A stretch of DNA of 41,357 nucleotides from Thermocaproicibacter sp041859875 (GCA_041859875.1 JBFLFY010000021.1:1-41357); one strand, 5' to 3'; shown: positions 15,348 to 24,206, numbered from the stretch's first letter. Program-made: numbers and translations. The notes: a model not told the origin generated them from the letters alone.

Positions 15348-15757
15348 TTTCCCATCTCCTTATTTTTCAGTGCACTGAAAAATGCCTCTACGGTAAGCGT
15401 AGTGGGGCAGATGGTTTTAAGGCCCATTGAGGTAAAGACCTGCTGTTTCTCAGGGTCACTCGTTTGTGTAATGACCAATGGTACATGGTAAAGCTGACGC
15501 GCAATCTGAGAAACCATAATATTCATGTTGTCGTCCATTGTGACGGCTGCGAGAGCATCCGCTTTCTCGATGCCTGCTTCCTTCAGAACGTCTTCGTCTA
15601 TCGGCATTCCGGAGACTGCCATACAGTTTGAACCACTGCCAAGCTGAGAAAGATTATCCTGGTCCTGGTCAATTACAACAACGTTATGTCCTTCTTCAGA
15701 AAGCATACTGACAAGCTTGATGCCTACTTTGCTGCATCCGGCTATGATGATGTACAT
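15344..15757 (-). CDS. TrkA N-domain-only protein
   Basis: 137 residues forming one Rossmann RCK_N domain: MYIIIAGCSKVG at the start, VVVIDQD at strand 2, and the ALAAVTMDDNMNI block. It has no TrkA_C domain, so it is about half the size of its downstream neighbour. Its glycine motif reads GCSKVG rather than GxGxxG, so the nucleotide affinity may differ. Its start shares a base with the TPR gene's stop (TAATG), and its end overlaps trkA as ATGA. It probably forms a mixed ring with the full RCK subunit. Confidence 0.88.
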   Translation of the reverse strand: MYIIIAGCSKVGIKLVSMLSEEGHNVVVIDQDQDNLSQLGSGSNCMAVSGMPIDEDVLKEAGIEKADALAAVTMDDNMNIMVSQIARQLYHVPLVITQTSDPEKQQVFTSMGLKTICPTTLTVEAFFSALKNKEMGK

Positions 15758-16095
15758 TAGCTGTTTTCCTCCTGTTTCTTTTCTGGCTGGGCTGCTTCTT
15801 CGCAGTCACTTTCAAAAAAAGCGCACGGATGCGGCATGGCAAAGCGCCCATAGCATTCCAGATTCCAGGAAGAAGGCTTATATGTTGGGTCAAGCGCATA
15901 AGCAGCCCGGAAATGCTTCATCGCTTCTGTATGATGATTTTCGCTTTCCAGCATAAGCCCCATCAGGTTATGCGGGACTGGGTCATGCGGGAAGTCAAAC
16001 ATTGCCGTGCTGATTAAAACCTCACATTCTTTGTATTTTTCATTATGAATCAGTTCTTTTGCCTGTTTGATTATGGAAATTAGATCTTTTTCCAT
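15757..16095 (-). CDS. Small TPR-like protein heading the trk-kdpDE operon
   Basis: 112 residues. Two helix-turn-helix units resemble tetratricopeptide repeats (about 5-38 and 40-73; the second contains NLMGLMLESENHHTEAMKHF and RAAYALDP separately). The C-terminal tail has Cys and His residues and is Glu/Gln/Lys-rich. A good AAGGAGG lies upstream of the ATG. As first gene of the operon it may be a scaffold; no specific function can be assigned. Confidence 0.78.
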   Translation of the reverse strand: MEKDLISIIKQAKELIHNEKYKECEVLISTAMFDFPHDPVPHNLMGLMLESENHHTEAMKHFRAAYALDPTYKPSSWNLECYGRFAMPHPCAFFESDCEEAAQPEKKQEENS

Positions 16096-16174
16096 GAAAA
16101 AGCCTCCTTGCTCCCTTTTGTAACTGCAATTTTAACACTCGCGGCGTGAGAGCAGCGTTTAAAAACAAGCGGCG

Positions 16175-16193
16175 ATATTAAAGTTTTGTTAAG
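16175..16193 (-). promoter_or_regulatory. Possible OmpR-family binding repeat upstream of the trk operon
   Basis: The + strand TTAAAGTTTTGTTAAG contains two TTAA half-sites spaced like the direct repeats bound by PhoB/KdpE-type regulators. It lies about 80 bases before the first gene. A core promoter could not be placed with confidence. Confidence 0.3.
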
Positions 16194-16280
16194 ACCGTAT
16201 AATTTGAAGCCAGCTGGATTTTAATTCTGCCGGAAATGCTGTAGGTGTCCGGCCCAGCAAGTCATAGTGAGAAAAGAGCC

Positions 16281-16319
16281 TAAAAATGCCCCGGCTTGAA
16301 GTATCACAAGCCGGGGCAT
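16281..16319 (-). terminator. Terminator of the LysR-type regulator gene
   Basis: A perfect 13-bp stem (ATGCCCCGGCTTG/CAAGCCGGGGCAT) with an 8-base loop; on the - strand it is followed by TTTTTA, immediately after the stop. Confidence 0.92.
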
Positions 16320-16323
16320 GAAT

Positions 16324-17226
16324 TCAGTGTTGGGGGATTCCCTTATTATTGCTGGAAGGTTTTAAGCCATTCAGTTCCCAGAAAGCCAGGATTGATTTCG
16401 TAAGATGCTTATCTTTATGATGAATCAGGTAAAAGTACCGCTCAAAGGTCAGACCGCGAATAGGAATCCGCCTTAAAATTTTTTGGGAGAGGCCGCGTTC
16501 CACGAGTTTTAGGGGAAGGACAGAAACCCCAAGGCCGCAGGCTACGGCGCTGACGATTGCATCGGTGCTGATACTTTCCCACTCCGGCGTTATGGTAAAT
16601 CCTTTTGTCAGCAGAGTACTGTCGAAAAGTTCGCGGGTTCCGCTGCCTTTTTCACGCAAAAGAAATGGAAGCTTGCCGAGCTGCTTTACGGATACCTCGT
16701 CTGGAATCGTATTGTCTTTCGCTCCGCAGACCAGGACCAGTTCATCTTTTAAAAAAGGATAGCGGACAATACTGCCGGAATGAACATTCCCTTCAATCAG
16801 GGCAAAATCGAGCTGATTTTCTAAAATCCGTTTTTCTATTGCCATGGAGTTGTCGACGGTTACAAGTACTTTAATTTTGGGGTATTTGGAATGAAAACGC
16901 ACAACATAATCCGGAAGCAGGCAAGTGCCGATTGTAAGGCTGGAACCGATGCGAAGAACTTCGAATGAGTCCCAGTCGCGGATGTCGGATTCCGCTTCAT
17001 CAAAGAGCAAGACGATTTTGCTGGCGTATTCGAAAAGCCGCTTTCCCTCATCCGTAATAAACAGCCGGTGGGAGATACGGTCAAAAAGGCTTACCCCGTA
17101 GTACTGCTCCAACTCCTTAATGGCGAGGCTGACGGCGGGCTGCGCCATGCCAAGTCTTTCAGCCGCCTTCGTTGCGCTTTTACAGCGGCAGACCGTAACA
17201 AAGATTTTCATATGCCGCAAAGTCAT
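16324..17226 (-). CDS. LysR family transcriptional regulator
   Basis: 300 residues. The N-terminal winged HTH (about 1-60) shows SATKAAERLGMAQPAVSLAIK and ELEQYYGVSLFDR in sequence, the classical LTTR pattern. A two-lobed effector-binding domain follows (about 90-295; VLRIGSSLTIGTCLLPDYV opens it). It is divergent from the H+-ATPase gene across a 152-base AT-rich gap with a 10-bp palindrome, so it may control that gene and itself. The effector is unknown. A GGGG motif precedes the ATG. Confidence 0.92.
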   Translation of the reverse strand: MTLRHMKIFVTVCRCKSATKAAERLGMAQPAVSLAIKELEQYYGVSLFDRISHRLFITDEGKRLFEYASKIVLLFDEAESDIRDWDSFEVLRIGSSLTIGTCLLPDYVVRFHSKYPKIKVLVTVDNSMAIEKRILENQLDFALIEGNVHSGSIVRYPFLKDELVLVCGAKDNTIPDEVSVKQLGKLPFLLREKGSGTRELFDSTLLTKGFTITPEWESISTDAIVSAVACGLGVSVLPLKLVERGLSQKILRRIPIRGLTFERYFYLIHHKDKHLTKSILAFWELNGLKPSSNNKGIPQH

Positions 17227-17266
17227 GGCAATCGCCCCAATATATAATAAATTGAGTATGCTGTAA

Positions 17267-17276
17267 ATAATATTAT
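17267..17276. promoter_or_regulatory. AT palindrome in the LysR/H+-ATPase intergenic region
   Basis: ATAATATTAT is a perfect 10-bp palindrome just upstream of the ATPase -35. It could be part of a LysR-type site, but AT-rich palindromes are common by chance. Confidence 0.25.
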
Positions 17277-17281
17277 ATTAT

Positions 17282-17310
17282 TTTACTTATGAAATAGCAA
17301 GGAGTATACT
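17282..17310 (+). promoter_or_regulatory. Candidate promoter of the H+-ATPase gene
   Basis: TTTACT (17282-17287) and TATACT (17305-17310) are 17 bases apart, about 70 bases before the start codon. Confidence 0.6.
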
Positions 17311-17378
17311 AAGTAAGGCTATAAAAGGAATGCTGATTATAGATTGAGCAGTATCACAAAATACGGGAGGCCTTTCAA

Positions 17379-19802
17379 ATGGATTTGCAAAAAAAGGCGA
17401 CGAATGATTACAAGGGTATGTCTTTAGAAGACGTGACATCGGCTTTAAACAGCGGAAAAAATGGGCTCTCTGAGAAGGAAGCGACCGACCGCATCAGCCG
17501 GTTTGGCCCGAACGAAATTCAGGAGAAAAAAAAGAATCCGGTCAAGCAGTTTTTAAAACGGTATTGGGGCCCGATGCCCTGGCTGCTGGAGTTTGCAATG
17601 GTACTTACCATTTTCATTAAGCATTATACAGAGGGAATCATTATTTTTGTACTTCTGACGGTCAATGCCGTCATAGGTTTTGTACAGTCACGGAATTCGC
17701 AGAAAGCAGTGGAACTTCTGAAAAAGCGGCTCCAGATTAAAACAAAAGTACTCCGGGATGGCCAGTGGGTGTTAAAAGACGCGAAAGACATTGTACCCGG
17801 TGATATTTTAAACCTGAAATTGGGCGACCTTGTCCCTGCGGACGTCTTCGTTCTGGAAGGGGAGGTCAGTGCGGATGCATCCGCACTGACAGGCGAATCC
17901 CTTCCACAGGACATTCACCCGAAAGACGTGATGTACTCCAGCTCCATCATCAAACGCGGCGAAGCACGCTGTCTGGTTGTCAATACGGCGGCCAATACTT
18001 ATTTCGGCAAAACAGTTTCTCTTGTTCAGATTGCAAAGCCGAAGTCAAAACAGCAGGAACTGATGTTTAATATTGTGAAATACATGATGTATCTTGGCGT
18101 TGCGGCATCCGCCGTGGTTGCCTGCTATGCGATTGTTCTGCACAAAGACCTCATGTCCATTCTGTCGCTGATTATTGTTTTCCTGATGGGCGCGATTCCT
18201 GTTGCGCTTCCGGCGGTGATGACGATTGTTCAGGCCGTTGGTGCGCTTGACCTTTCAAAAAAAGGCGTGCTGGTTACAAGGCTGGATTCGATTGAAGATG
18301 CTTCTTCCATTGACACTTTCTGCTTCGATAAGACCGGAACAATCACCCAGAATCAGCTTTCGGTGACAGACTGCAGGCCATTTGGCACTTATGGAAAAGC
18401 GGATGTTGCCAAGCTTGCAGCTTTAGCGTCCAAGGCAGAGGAAATGGATGCCATCGACACCGCCATCCTTTCGTATGCGGATTCCCTGAAAATCAACAGG
18501 GACGGCTGCTCACAGCTTTCTTACCTTCCGTTTAATCCGGCAAATAAAAGAACCGAAGCCACAGTCAGCACCGAAAAGGACACGCTGCGCATTCTGAAGG
18601 GAGCCCCCCAGACGATTCTGCAGCTTTGCGGAACGACGGACGAAAAGACCGCGCAGGAAATCAACCGCACGGTTGAAGATTTTTCTACCAGAGGGTATCG
18701 GACCATTGCAATTGCTGTTTGCGGAAACACGGAGCCGAATGCGCAGTGCAAATTTGTTGGGCTTCTGGCTCTTTCCGACCCGCCGCGGCCGGATTCCAAA
18801 GCGATGATACAGCGCATTAAGGACTTAGGAATCCGTCCCTTGATGCTGACAGGAGACAACCAGGCGATTGCCCGCGAGATTGCCGGCCAGGTTGGGATTG
18901 GCACACGAATTCACAGTGCTAAGGAACTGAACGGCCTGAGCGGTGAAGAACAGTTAAAGCTGATTGAAAACAGCGACGGTTTTGCGGAAGTGTACCCGGA
19001 AGACAAATTTAAAATTGTCCATCTTCTGCAGGAAGCGGGGCACATGGTTGGGATGACCGGGGACGGTGTCAACGATTCACCCGCCCTCAAGCAGGCCGAG
19101 CTTGGCACGGCAGTCAGTGCGGCGACGGACGTTGCAAAAGCGTCTGCCAGTGTAGTGCTTACGCAACCGGGGCTGAGCGAAATTATCGATACCATAAAAG
19201 TCAGCCGCCAGACCTACCAGCGTATGCTGACCTGGGTCATTAATAAGATTACAAAAGTCGTGGAAGTCGTTGTCCTTTTCACGGTCGGCTATTTTTGGCT
19301 GCACAGTATGCTTATTTCTTTGCTTGGCATGTCACTGCTTGTTTTCGCCAATGATTTTGTGACAATGTCGATTGCTACCGATAATGTAGTGTCAACGAAA
19401 TCACCGAATTCGTGGAATTTGAAGAGTATTATTTCCTCTTCCATGGTGCTTGGCATTTTCTTTGCACTGGAAGATTTGCTGGTTGCTTATATCGGTGTAA
19501 ACTGTTTTCATCTGCCATACGCTTCCCTTTGCACGCTGGTAATGCTCAGCCTCGTTTTCAATACGCAGTTCCGCATTTTGACGGTTCGCGAGCGCGGGCA
19601 TTTCTGGGCATCTTTTCCCAGCAAAAAGCTGTTTTTTATCAGTCTTGCGGCAATTATCACATTTGTGCTGATTGGAATTTTCGGAACCATTGTGCCTACG
19701 CTTCTGTGGAGCCAAGTACTGATTCTGCTGGGAATTGGCGCTGTGTTTATGGTGCTGATTGATTTTGTTAAATATGGCCTGTTCCAGAAATTCCATGTTT
19801 GA
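17379..19802 (+). CDS. P3A-type plasma-membrane H+-translocating P-type ATPase
   Basis: 807 residues with the full P-type ATPase order: cation N-terminal domain (about 10-70), helices 1-2, actuator domain with TGES (171-174), helices 3-4 with the PVALP core of helix 4, the phosphorylated Asp317 in DKTGT, a short nucleotide-binding domain (KGAPQTI), the MTGDGVNDSPALK hinge, and a C-terminal set of helices. PVALP, the short N-domain and MTGDGVNDSPALKQAELG place it with proton pumps rather than Ca2+ or Na+/K+ pumps. GGGAGG precedes the ATG. It should expel protons using ATP and thus help acid tolerance or energise transport beside the K+ uptake operon. Confidence 0.9.
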   Translation: MDLQKKATNDYKGMSLEDVTSALNSGKNGLSEKEATDRISRFGPNEIQEKKKNPVKQFLKRYWGPMPWLLEFAMVLTIFIKHYTEGIIIFVLLTVNAVIGFVQSRNSQKAVELLKKRLQIKTKVLRDGQWVLKDAKDIVPGDILNLKLGDLVPADVFVLEGEVSADASALTGESLPQDIHPKDVMYSSSIIKRGEARCLVVNTAANTYFGKTVSLVQIAKPKSKQQELMFNIVKYMMYLGVAASAVVACYAIVLHKDLMSILSLIIVFLMGAIPVALPAVMTIVQAVGALDLSKKGVLVTRLDSIEDASSIDTFCFDKTGTITQNQLSVTDCRPFGTYGKADVAKLAALASKAEEMDAIDTAILSYADSLKINRDGCSQLSYLPFNPANKRTEATVSTEKDTLRILKGAPQTILQLCGTTDEKTAQEINRTVEDFSTRGYRTIAIAVCGNTEPNAQCKFVGLLALSDPPRPDSKAMIQRIKDLGIRPLMLTGDNQAIAREIAGQVGIGTRIHSAKELNGLSGEEQLKLIENSDGFAEVYPEDKFKIVHLLQEAGHMVGMTGDGVNDSPALKQAELGTAVSAATDVAKASASVVLTQPGLSEIIDTIKVSRQTYQRMLTWVINKITKVVEVVVLFTVGYFWLHSMLISLLGMSLLVFANDFVTMSIATDNVVSTKSPNSWNLKSIISSSMVLGIFFALEDLLVAYIGVNCFHLPYASLCTLVMLSLVFNTQFRILTVRERGHFWASFPSKKLFFISLAAIITFVLIGIFGTIVPTLLWSQVLILLGIGAVFMVLIDFVKYGLFQKFHV

Positions 19803-19859
19803 ATATGAGCAAACATCAGGTGCAAATTCGGCAGGGTGTCAGTATAAAAATACAGGAAC

Positions 19860-19893
19860 GGCAAGGCTTCCGATTTTTTGGAGAGGCCTTGCC
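19860..19893 (+). terminator. Possible weak terminator after the H+-ATPase gene
   Basis: GGCAAGGC and GCCTTGCC form an 8-bp stem around an 18-base loop, followed by GCCCTTT. The T-tract is poor. Confidence 0.35.
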
Positions 19894-19989
19894 GCCCTTT
19901 GTGCACAACATTTTATAATATGTAGGAAAAGAAAGAATTAAGAGAGTGAATTGCCAGATTTACGGAACCGGTGCAGCGCCATGTCCCAG

Positions 19990-21474
19990 TCAAGCGTCCG
20001 ACCTGGAATAGGCGTTTTTCATCTGGTTGCTCAGTTCATCAAGAATTCGGCCCAATGTATCGGTAGCTTCCTCTTTCAGCATCTTTGCAATTTCCTCATT
20101 CGCCTGTTCCCGAAGGGCGGTGCGCTTTTCGGAATCCGCTTCCTGACGGAGCTTCTCATCATACTGGTCAATCAGGGCGTGGCCTTTGGACTGCACAGCC
20201 AGCTGGTACCGCTCAATGTGGAATACGGATTTCCCGTAAGACGCGTCTGCCATAGCGCCAATTAAGCGGCTGGCCCAGTAAAAATTATCGGTAGAAACAT
20301 CTTTTCCTGTGTTGGCAAGATAGTCCGGCGTCGTGGACACATTGGCGTAGAAAGGTGCCAGTACGTTGAAGGCGTTGGAAGCAAAAGCAATCCACTCCAC
20401 CACACGGAACTCTTCCGGGACATCCGGCCGCATCTGAATTAAGGCCATAAAATCGTTCCGGTTAATGCCAATCGAGCGGAAAATGCCCTTTGTGGATGAA
20501 TTCCCTTGGTGTTCATAGGGGTCATACGGTGTGCCTTGATAATGAGAAGACAGCGCATATTTTACATCTTCCGGTGTAATCTTTTTCTCCGGCACCATGC
20601 ACCAGGGCAGGTCGTCGGAACGCGGCGTAAAGTCTGCATTTGGGCCATCCCAAATTTTTGTGCGGGGGTTAAAATACCGCAGCATAAACCAGGCGCGCGG
20701 CGTATTGTAAACGTGATCCGCGTCATCATGGCTTCCGAAAGCATCCCGTGGATTGAAGTTTCCATTCAGTGACAGGTCCAAATGGTTCTTCTCAATGAAT
20801 TCCCGCAAATCAGCCGAGCACATAAAGTCTTTCTTTTCGGTCAGTGCGTCTTTCAGGTCAAACTGGTCAATCCCCAGCTGGTTCGGCATCACAACATAAA
20901 CATCATCCGGCACCCTTCTGGCAATCCAGCGATGGCCGCCAATGGTTTCCAGCCACCAGATTTCATTGACATCCTGAAAGGCAATGCCATTCATCTCATA
21001 AGTGCCGTATTTTTCCAGCAGGCTTCCCAGCCTTTCAACACCTTCACGGGCGGTGTGAATGTAAGGCAGAACAATAGAAACAATATCTTCTTCACCGATG
21101 CCGCCGGCAGTTTCAGGCTGCCCGTCTTTTGCCGGATGATACTCGACCAGCGGGTCTGCCCCCAGCACTCTTGGGTTGGAAGTAATAGTTTCCGTAGCCG
21201 TCATGCCGACATTTGCCTCATTTACACCACTTGCGGCCCAAATGCCCTCGCCTTTTATGGCATTTGGCACTGCTGTAAACCGCATGGGATTTTTCGGCAG
21301 TTCGATTTCCACATGGGAAAGCACGGATTTGTAGGCCGCGGGCTGCTCTTCAGGATGAATCGTCACAAATTTTTTAGCGGTAAAATGACCGGAACCCGAA
21401 TCGTCGTTTCGTGCAATCATGGTAGAATTATCGTAAGATGCTTTTTTACCAACCAGAATTGTTGTACAAGCCAT
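19990..21474 (-). CDS. C69 family dipeptidase (Ntn-hydrolase fold)
   Basis: 494 residues. Family C69 (PepD) enzymes cleave dipeptides using an N-terminal cysteine exposed by processing. I chose the ATG at 21474 because it gives MACTTILVGKKAS, with the nucleophilic Cys at position 3, and GAGGAAA lies eight bases upstream; the longer frame to 21558 adds 28 residues without family support. Further signatures are NDDSGSGHF, GVNEANVGM and NEIWWLET. No signal peptide is visible, so it should be cytoplasmic. It appears to be a single-gene unit. Confidence 0.9.
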   Translation of the reverse strand: MACTTILVGKKASYDNSTMIARNDDSGSGHFTAKKFVTIHPEEQPAAYKSVLSHVEIELPKNPMRFTAVPNAIKGEGIWAASGVNEANVGMTATETITSNPRVLGADPLVEYHPAKDGQPETAGGIGEEDIVSIVLPYIHTAREGVERLGSLLEKYGTYEMNGIAFQDVNEIWWLETIGGHRWIARRVPDDVYVVMPNQLGIDQFDLKDALTEKKDFMCSADLREFIEKNHLDLSLNGNFNPRDAFGSHDDADHVYNTPRAWFMLRYFNPRTKIWDGPNADFTPRSDDLPWCMVPEKKITPEDVKYALSSHYQGTPYDPYEHQGNSSTKGIFRSIGINRNDFMALIQMRPDVPEEFRVVEWIAFASNAFNVLAPFYANVSTTPDYLANTGKDVSTDNFYWASRLIGAMADASYGKSVFHIERYQLAVQSKGHALIDQYDEKLRQEADSEKRTALREQANEEIAKMLKEEATDTLGRILDELSNQMKNAYSRSDA

Positions 21475-21629
21475 AAGTATTTCCTCGCCGTTCACAAAGT
21501 AGTAGTGCTTAGCGCCCTTCTTCAATTCTTTACGGAAGCGTTCCTTTACGCCAATCACTCCATTTATATTTTATCATATTGCGGCGGACTTTTCTATTGG
21601 CTCAGTTCTTAAGGCCCCGGCTGCAAAGA

Positions 21630-21658
21630 AAAAAGAACCAATGCCAATTGGCTCTTTT
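21630..21658 (-). terminator. Terminator of the acid-sugar operon after pdxA
   Basis: On the - strand AAAAGAGCCA pairs with TGGTTCTTTT (one G-T), followed by T-rich sequence. The stem uses one copy of the 19-bp direct repeat found here. Confidence 0.65.
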
Positions 21659-21664
21659 GAAGTA
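21646..21664. repeat. 19-bp direct repeat, copy 1
   Basis: AATTGGCTCTTTTGAAGTA occurs here and again at 21707-21725, 61 bases later, between pdxA and the dipeptidase gene. Confidence 0.85.
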
Positions 21665-21706
21665 CATCAAAGTGCAAACGGACGGGGAAAGAACAGTTAA
21701 CAGGCG

Positions 21707-21725
21707 AATTGGCTCTTTTGAAGTA
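21707..21725. repeat. 19-bp direct repeat, copy 2
   Basis: It is an exact copy of 21646-21664. This copy is not followed by the sequence that completes the terminator hairpin, so it is probably a remnant of a duplicated terminator half. Confidence 0.85.
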
Positions 21726-21739
21726 AGCAAAATTTTGAT

Positions 21740-22786
21740 TTACCGATTTTTTGCCATTCGAACAGCATACTGAATAGCGTTGACAAGGCTCAGCTCATTT
21801 GCTGTTCCCTTTCCCGCCACGGCGAAACCTGTCCCATGGTCAACAGAAGTCCGGATAATCGGCAGTCCCAGGGTAATATTCACCCCTTCCACAGCCTTCC
21901 ATTTCTGTGCTTCGCGGTCGTAAACAAATCCCAGAGTTTTCAACGGAATATGGCCCTGGTCATGGTACATACAGACTACAATATCATACCAACCGCCCAG
22001 TGCTTCGGAAAAGACGCTGTCGGGCGGGATAGGGCCAATCGCCTGGATTCCCTTTTCTTTGGCTGCTTCCACTGCTGGAATGATTTCATCAATTTCTTCA
22101 TGGCCGAACAGGCCATGTTCTCCGCAGTGAGGGTTCAGGCCTGCAACGGCAACTTTCGGCGATGCAATACCCATGCCACGGCACGCTTTGTCTGCAATTT
22201 CAATCACTTCAAGCACCCGGTCTTTTTTCACACGGTCACAGGCTTCCCGCAGGCTGCAGTGAGTGGAAACATGGACGACCCTCAGGTCATGATAGGCAAG
22301 CATCATAGCGTATTTTTTTGTGTGAGTATACGTAGCGTATATTTCCGTATGACCGTCGAAATGAAGCCCTTTGGGGGCAAGCGAAAGATTCATGGCTTCT
22401 TTATTCAGTGCATTCGTCACGTTCGCATCCACTTTTCCGGCCATTGCCAGCTCGATTGCCTTGGCGACACACTGGAACGCTGCGTTGCCGCCTTCCGTAC
22501 TGACCTTTCCAATGGGGAAGGCCGCAATGTCCGGAATCAATTCCAGATGGAATACGTCAATAGTTCCAGGCTGGAACAGTGCTTCTTCCACCTGGTGAAT
22601 CCGGTGAATTTTTATGTCGGGCCTGCCCACGAAATGCTTTGCCTGCTCCAGTACTTTTGCATCTCCAATTACCAGGGGACGGCAGCAGTTATAAAGATCA
22701 AAATGGGAAAAAGCTTTTATGGTGATTTCCGGGCCATTGCCCGCAGGGTCACCCATTGTAACAGCAATGATAGGATTTGTGTTCAA
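21740..22786 (-). CDS. pdxA: PdxA2-type 4-phospho-acid-sugar dehydrogenase
   Basis: About 348 residues. PdxA enzymes oxidise 4-phosphohydroxy-threonine; the PdxA2 branch beside DUF1537 kinases oxidises and decarboxylates 4-phospho-threonate or -erythronate to dihydroxyacetone phosphate. Seen: MGDPAGNGPEI at the N-terminus, DGHTEIYA, GLNPHCGEHG (metal ligand region), CMYHDQGHIPLK and RTSVDHGTGF. I chose the TTG at 22786, after GAGAGTGG; the GTG at 22855 has no ribosome site and would overlap the kinase gene. Its location after the DUF1537 gene argues for sugar-acid catabolism over vitamin B6 synthesis. It is the last gene of the operon. Confidence 0.88.
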   Translation of the reverse strand: MNTNPIIAVTMGDPAGNGPEITIKAFSHFDLYNCCRPLVIGDAKVLEQAKHFVGRPDIKIHRIHQVEEALFQPGTIDVFHLELIPDIAAFPIGKVSTEGGNAAFQCVAKAIELAMAGKVDANVTNALNKEAMNLSLAPKGLHFDGHTEIYATYTHTKKYAMMLAYHDLRVVHVSTHCSLREACDRVKKDRVLEVIEIADKACRGMGIASPKVAVAGLNPHCGEHGLFGHEEIDEIIPAVEAAKEKGIQAIGPIPPDSVFSEALGGWYDIVVCMYHDQGHIPLKTLGFVYDREAQKWKAVEGVNITLGLPIIRTSVDHGTGFAVAGKGTANELSLVNAIQYAVRMAKNR

Positions 22787-22826
22787 GTAACCACTCTCTC
22801 TTTCTTCAGTGCTCAGAAAACGACGG

Positions 22827-24092
22827 TTAACAATGTTTCCCGGCAGCACTTTCACGGATTTTTTTCATCAGGTCAAGAATCAGCGTTTTGGAGCCGAATC
22901 CGCCGGATTTGCTTAGAATCGGATATTCTTTTCCTTGAAAACTGAAATAGGAAAGGACGACGCCGGGCTCCAGTTCGCCCACCGGAACAATCTGTTCCAG
23001 CCCGATTTGTTTCATAACTTCCAGCAGGGTGTCGCCGCCAGTTACGAGAAGCGTGCTTTCCAGGCCCTGTTCCAGAATCCATTTTACCATACCGCCGATG
23101 CTGCGGGAAATCTGCGCCCGCGTTTCTTCCGGCGTCAGATTGAGCGAAGCGGCATATTTTTCCGTGCTTACTGGGCTGAATGGATTGTTGGTGTCCAGAA
23201 TACAGATTCCATTTTCCCTGCATTTCTTTTCCCAGCCCTTCAGTGCATCAGCCGCTTCTGCGGAAGATACCCACAAAGGATTCAGCTTTTGTTCCGGCAG
23301 CAGCCGCAGGCGAGGCACACCTGATTTTTCGGCTTCATCCAGCTGAGCAATGGTAATGGGGTTGACGCTTCCGCAGACAACCATCAGGCGCTGAGGCAGC
23401 TTCCTAATCGACGGTGCGGAACCCTCAAAATTCAGCAGGGAAGGGAGCATGGAAGCAAAACCAGCACAACCCGCCAAAAAATCAAGTTCTCCGCTTTGGG
23501 CCAGCCCATCTGCAATTTCTTTCAGGTCCTCATCGGTACTGGCGTCATAAACGGAAATCCCATCTTCCTTGGGAGGAAAAACGTATTCGCTGATTCCTGA
23601 AACTTTGCAGGAAGACTGTTCACCAACCATTTTTAAAATATCGGAGCAGGTAACTGGATTAAATGGGTCGTGGCCGAAAACACTTTCTGCCACTGGTACG
23701 TCGTTAATATAATGAATTCCCTGTTTGGTAACCCGGTCCATGCGCGGGAAAGCCGGCACAAAATGGAGCCGCTTCGCGCCGGTGGCATCCACTAAAGCGG
23801 TAAGTTCCGGGCCAATATTTCCGCGCAGAGCGGAATCTGTTTTCTTGTAAAAATGTTGAATTCCTGCTTTTCTTGCACCCAGTGCAGCACTGTAGACAGT
23901 TTTGTATGCTGCATCCGGAGAAACATGCCGGGTTTCTGTGTCAAAAACAACAACGCTGGTCTGTTCCGGCATTGTGCTGAAATCATAGTCTGGTTTTGTC
24001 ACCACCAGTGTGGAGGCGCCTTTTGCGGCGAACTGGACGCCGGTGTCCAAGGCACCGGTAAAATCATCCGCCAAAATCAGTAGTTTAGCCAT
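22827..24092 (-). CDS. DUF1537 four-carbon acid sugar kinase family protein
   Basis: 421 residues with the family's two parts: an N-terminal sugar-binding domain opening with ILADDFTGALDTGVQFA and including KKTDSALRGNIG, and a C-terminal nucleotide-binding domain with CGSVNPIT, LLVTGGDTL and the closing KSGGFGSKT. Established members phosphorylate D-threonate, L-threonate or D/L-erythronate at the 4-position. Paired with the PdxA2-type gene downstream, it should feed a C4 acid to dihydroxyacetone phosphate. The exact stereoisomer cannot be read from the sequence. AGGGA precedes the ATG. Confidence 0.9.
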   Translation of the reverse strand: MAKLLILADDFTGALDTGVQFAAKGASTLVVTKPDYDFSTMPEQTSVVVFDTETRHVSPDAAYKTVYSAALGARKAGIQHFYKKTDSALRGNIGPELTALVDATGAKRLHFVPAFPRMDRVTKQGIHYINDVPVAESVFGHDPFNPVTCSDILKMVGEQSSCKVSGISEYVFPPKEDGISVYDASTDEDLKEIADGLAQSGELDFLAGCAGFASMLPSLLNFEGSAPSIRKLPQRLMVVCGSVNPITIAQLDEAEKSGVPRLRLLPEQKLNPLWVSSAEAADALKGWEKKCRENGICILDTNNPFSPVSTEKYAASLNLTPEETRAQISRSIGGMVKWILEQGLESTLLVTGGDTLLEVMKQIGLEQIVPVGELEPGVVLSYFSFQGKEYPILSKSGGFGSKTLILDLMKKIRESAAGKHC

Positions 24093-24206
24093 TTCATTTC
24101 CCTTATTTCTTCAATTTGTTTTCTGAAAATAGGGAAGGCAGCGGCTTTTTCAAAGTTCGCTACCTTCGTTCCTGCCTTGGAAAAGGAGATGCTGAATCAG
24201 TGATGC

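Noticed and set aside
17239..17267. LysR gene promoter TTTACA/TATATT on the - strand
   Set aside because: It would start transcription after the ribosome site, leaving an almost leaderless message; position judged unlikely.
21740..22786. Vitamin B6 biosynthesis role for PdxA
   Set aside because: No other pyridoxal synthesis gene is near, and pairing with a DUF1537 kinase and sugar-acid genes favours the PdxA2 catabolic role; not fully excluded.
21836..22945. 369-residue open frame on the + strand opposite pdxA
   Set aside because: It is antisense to PdxA and DUF1537 sequences with clear family motifs; its translation has no family pattern.
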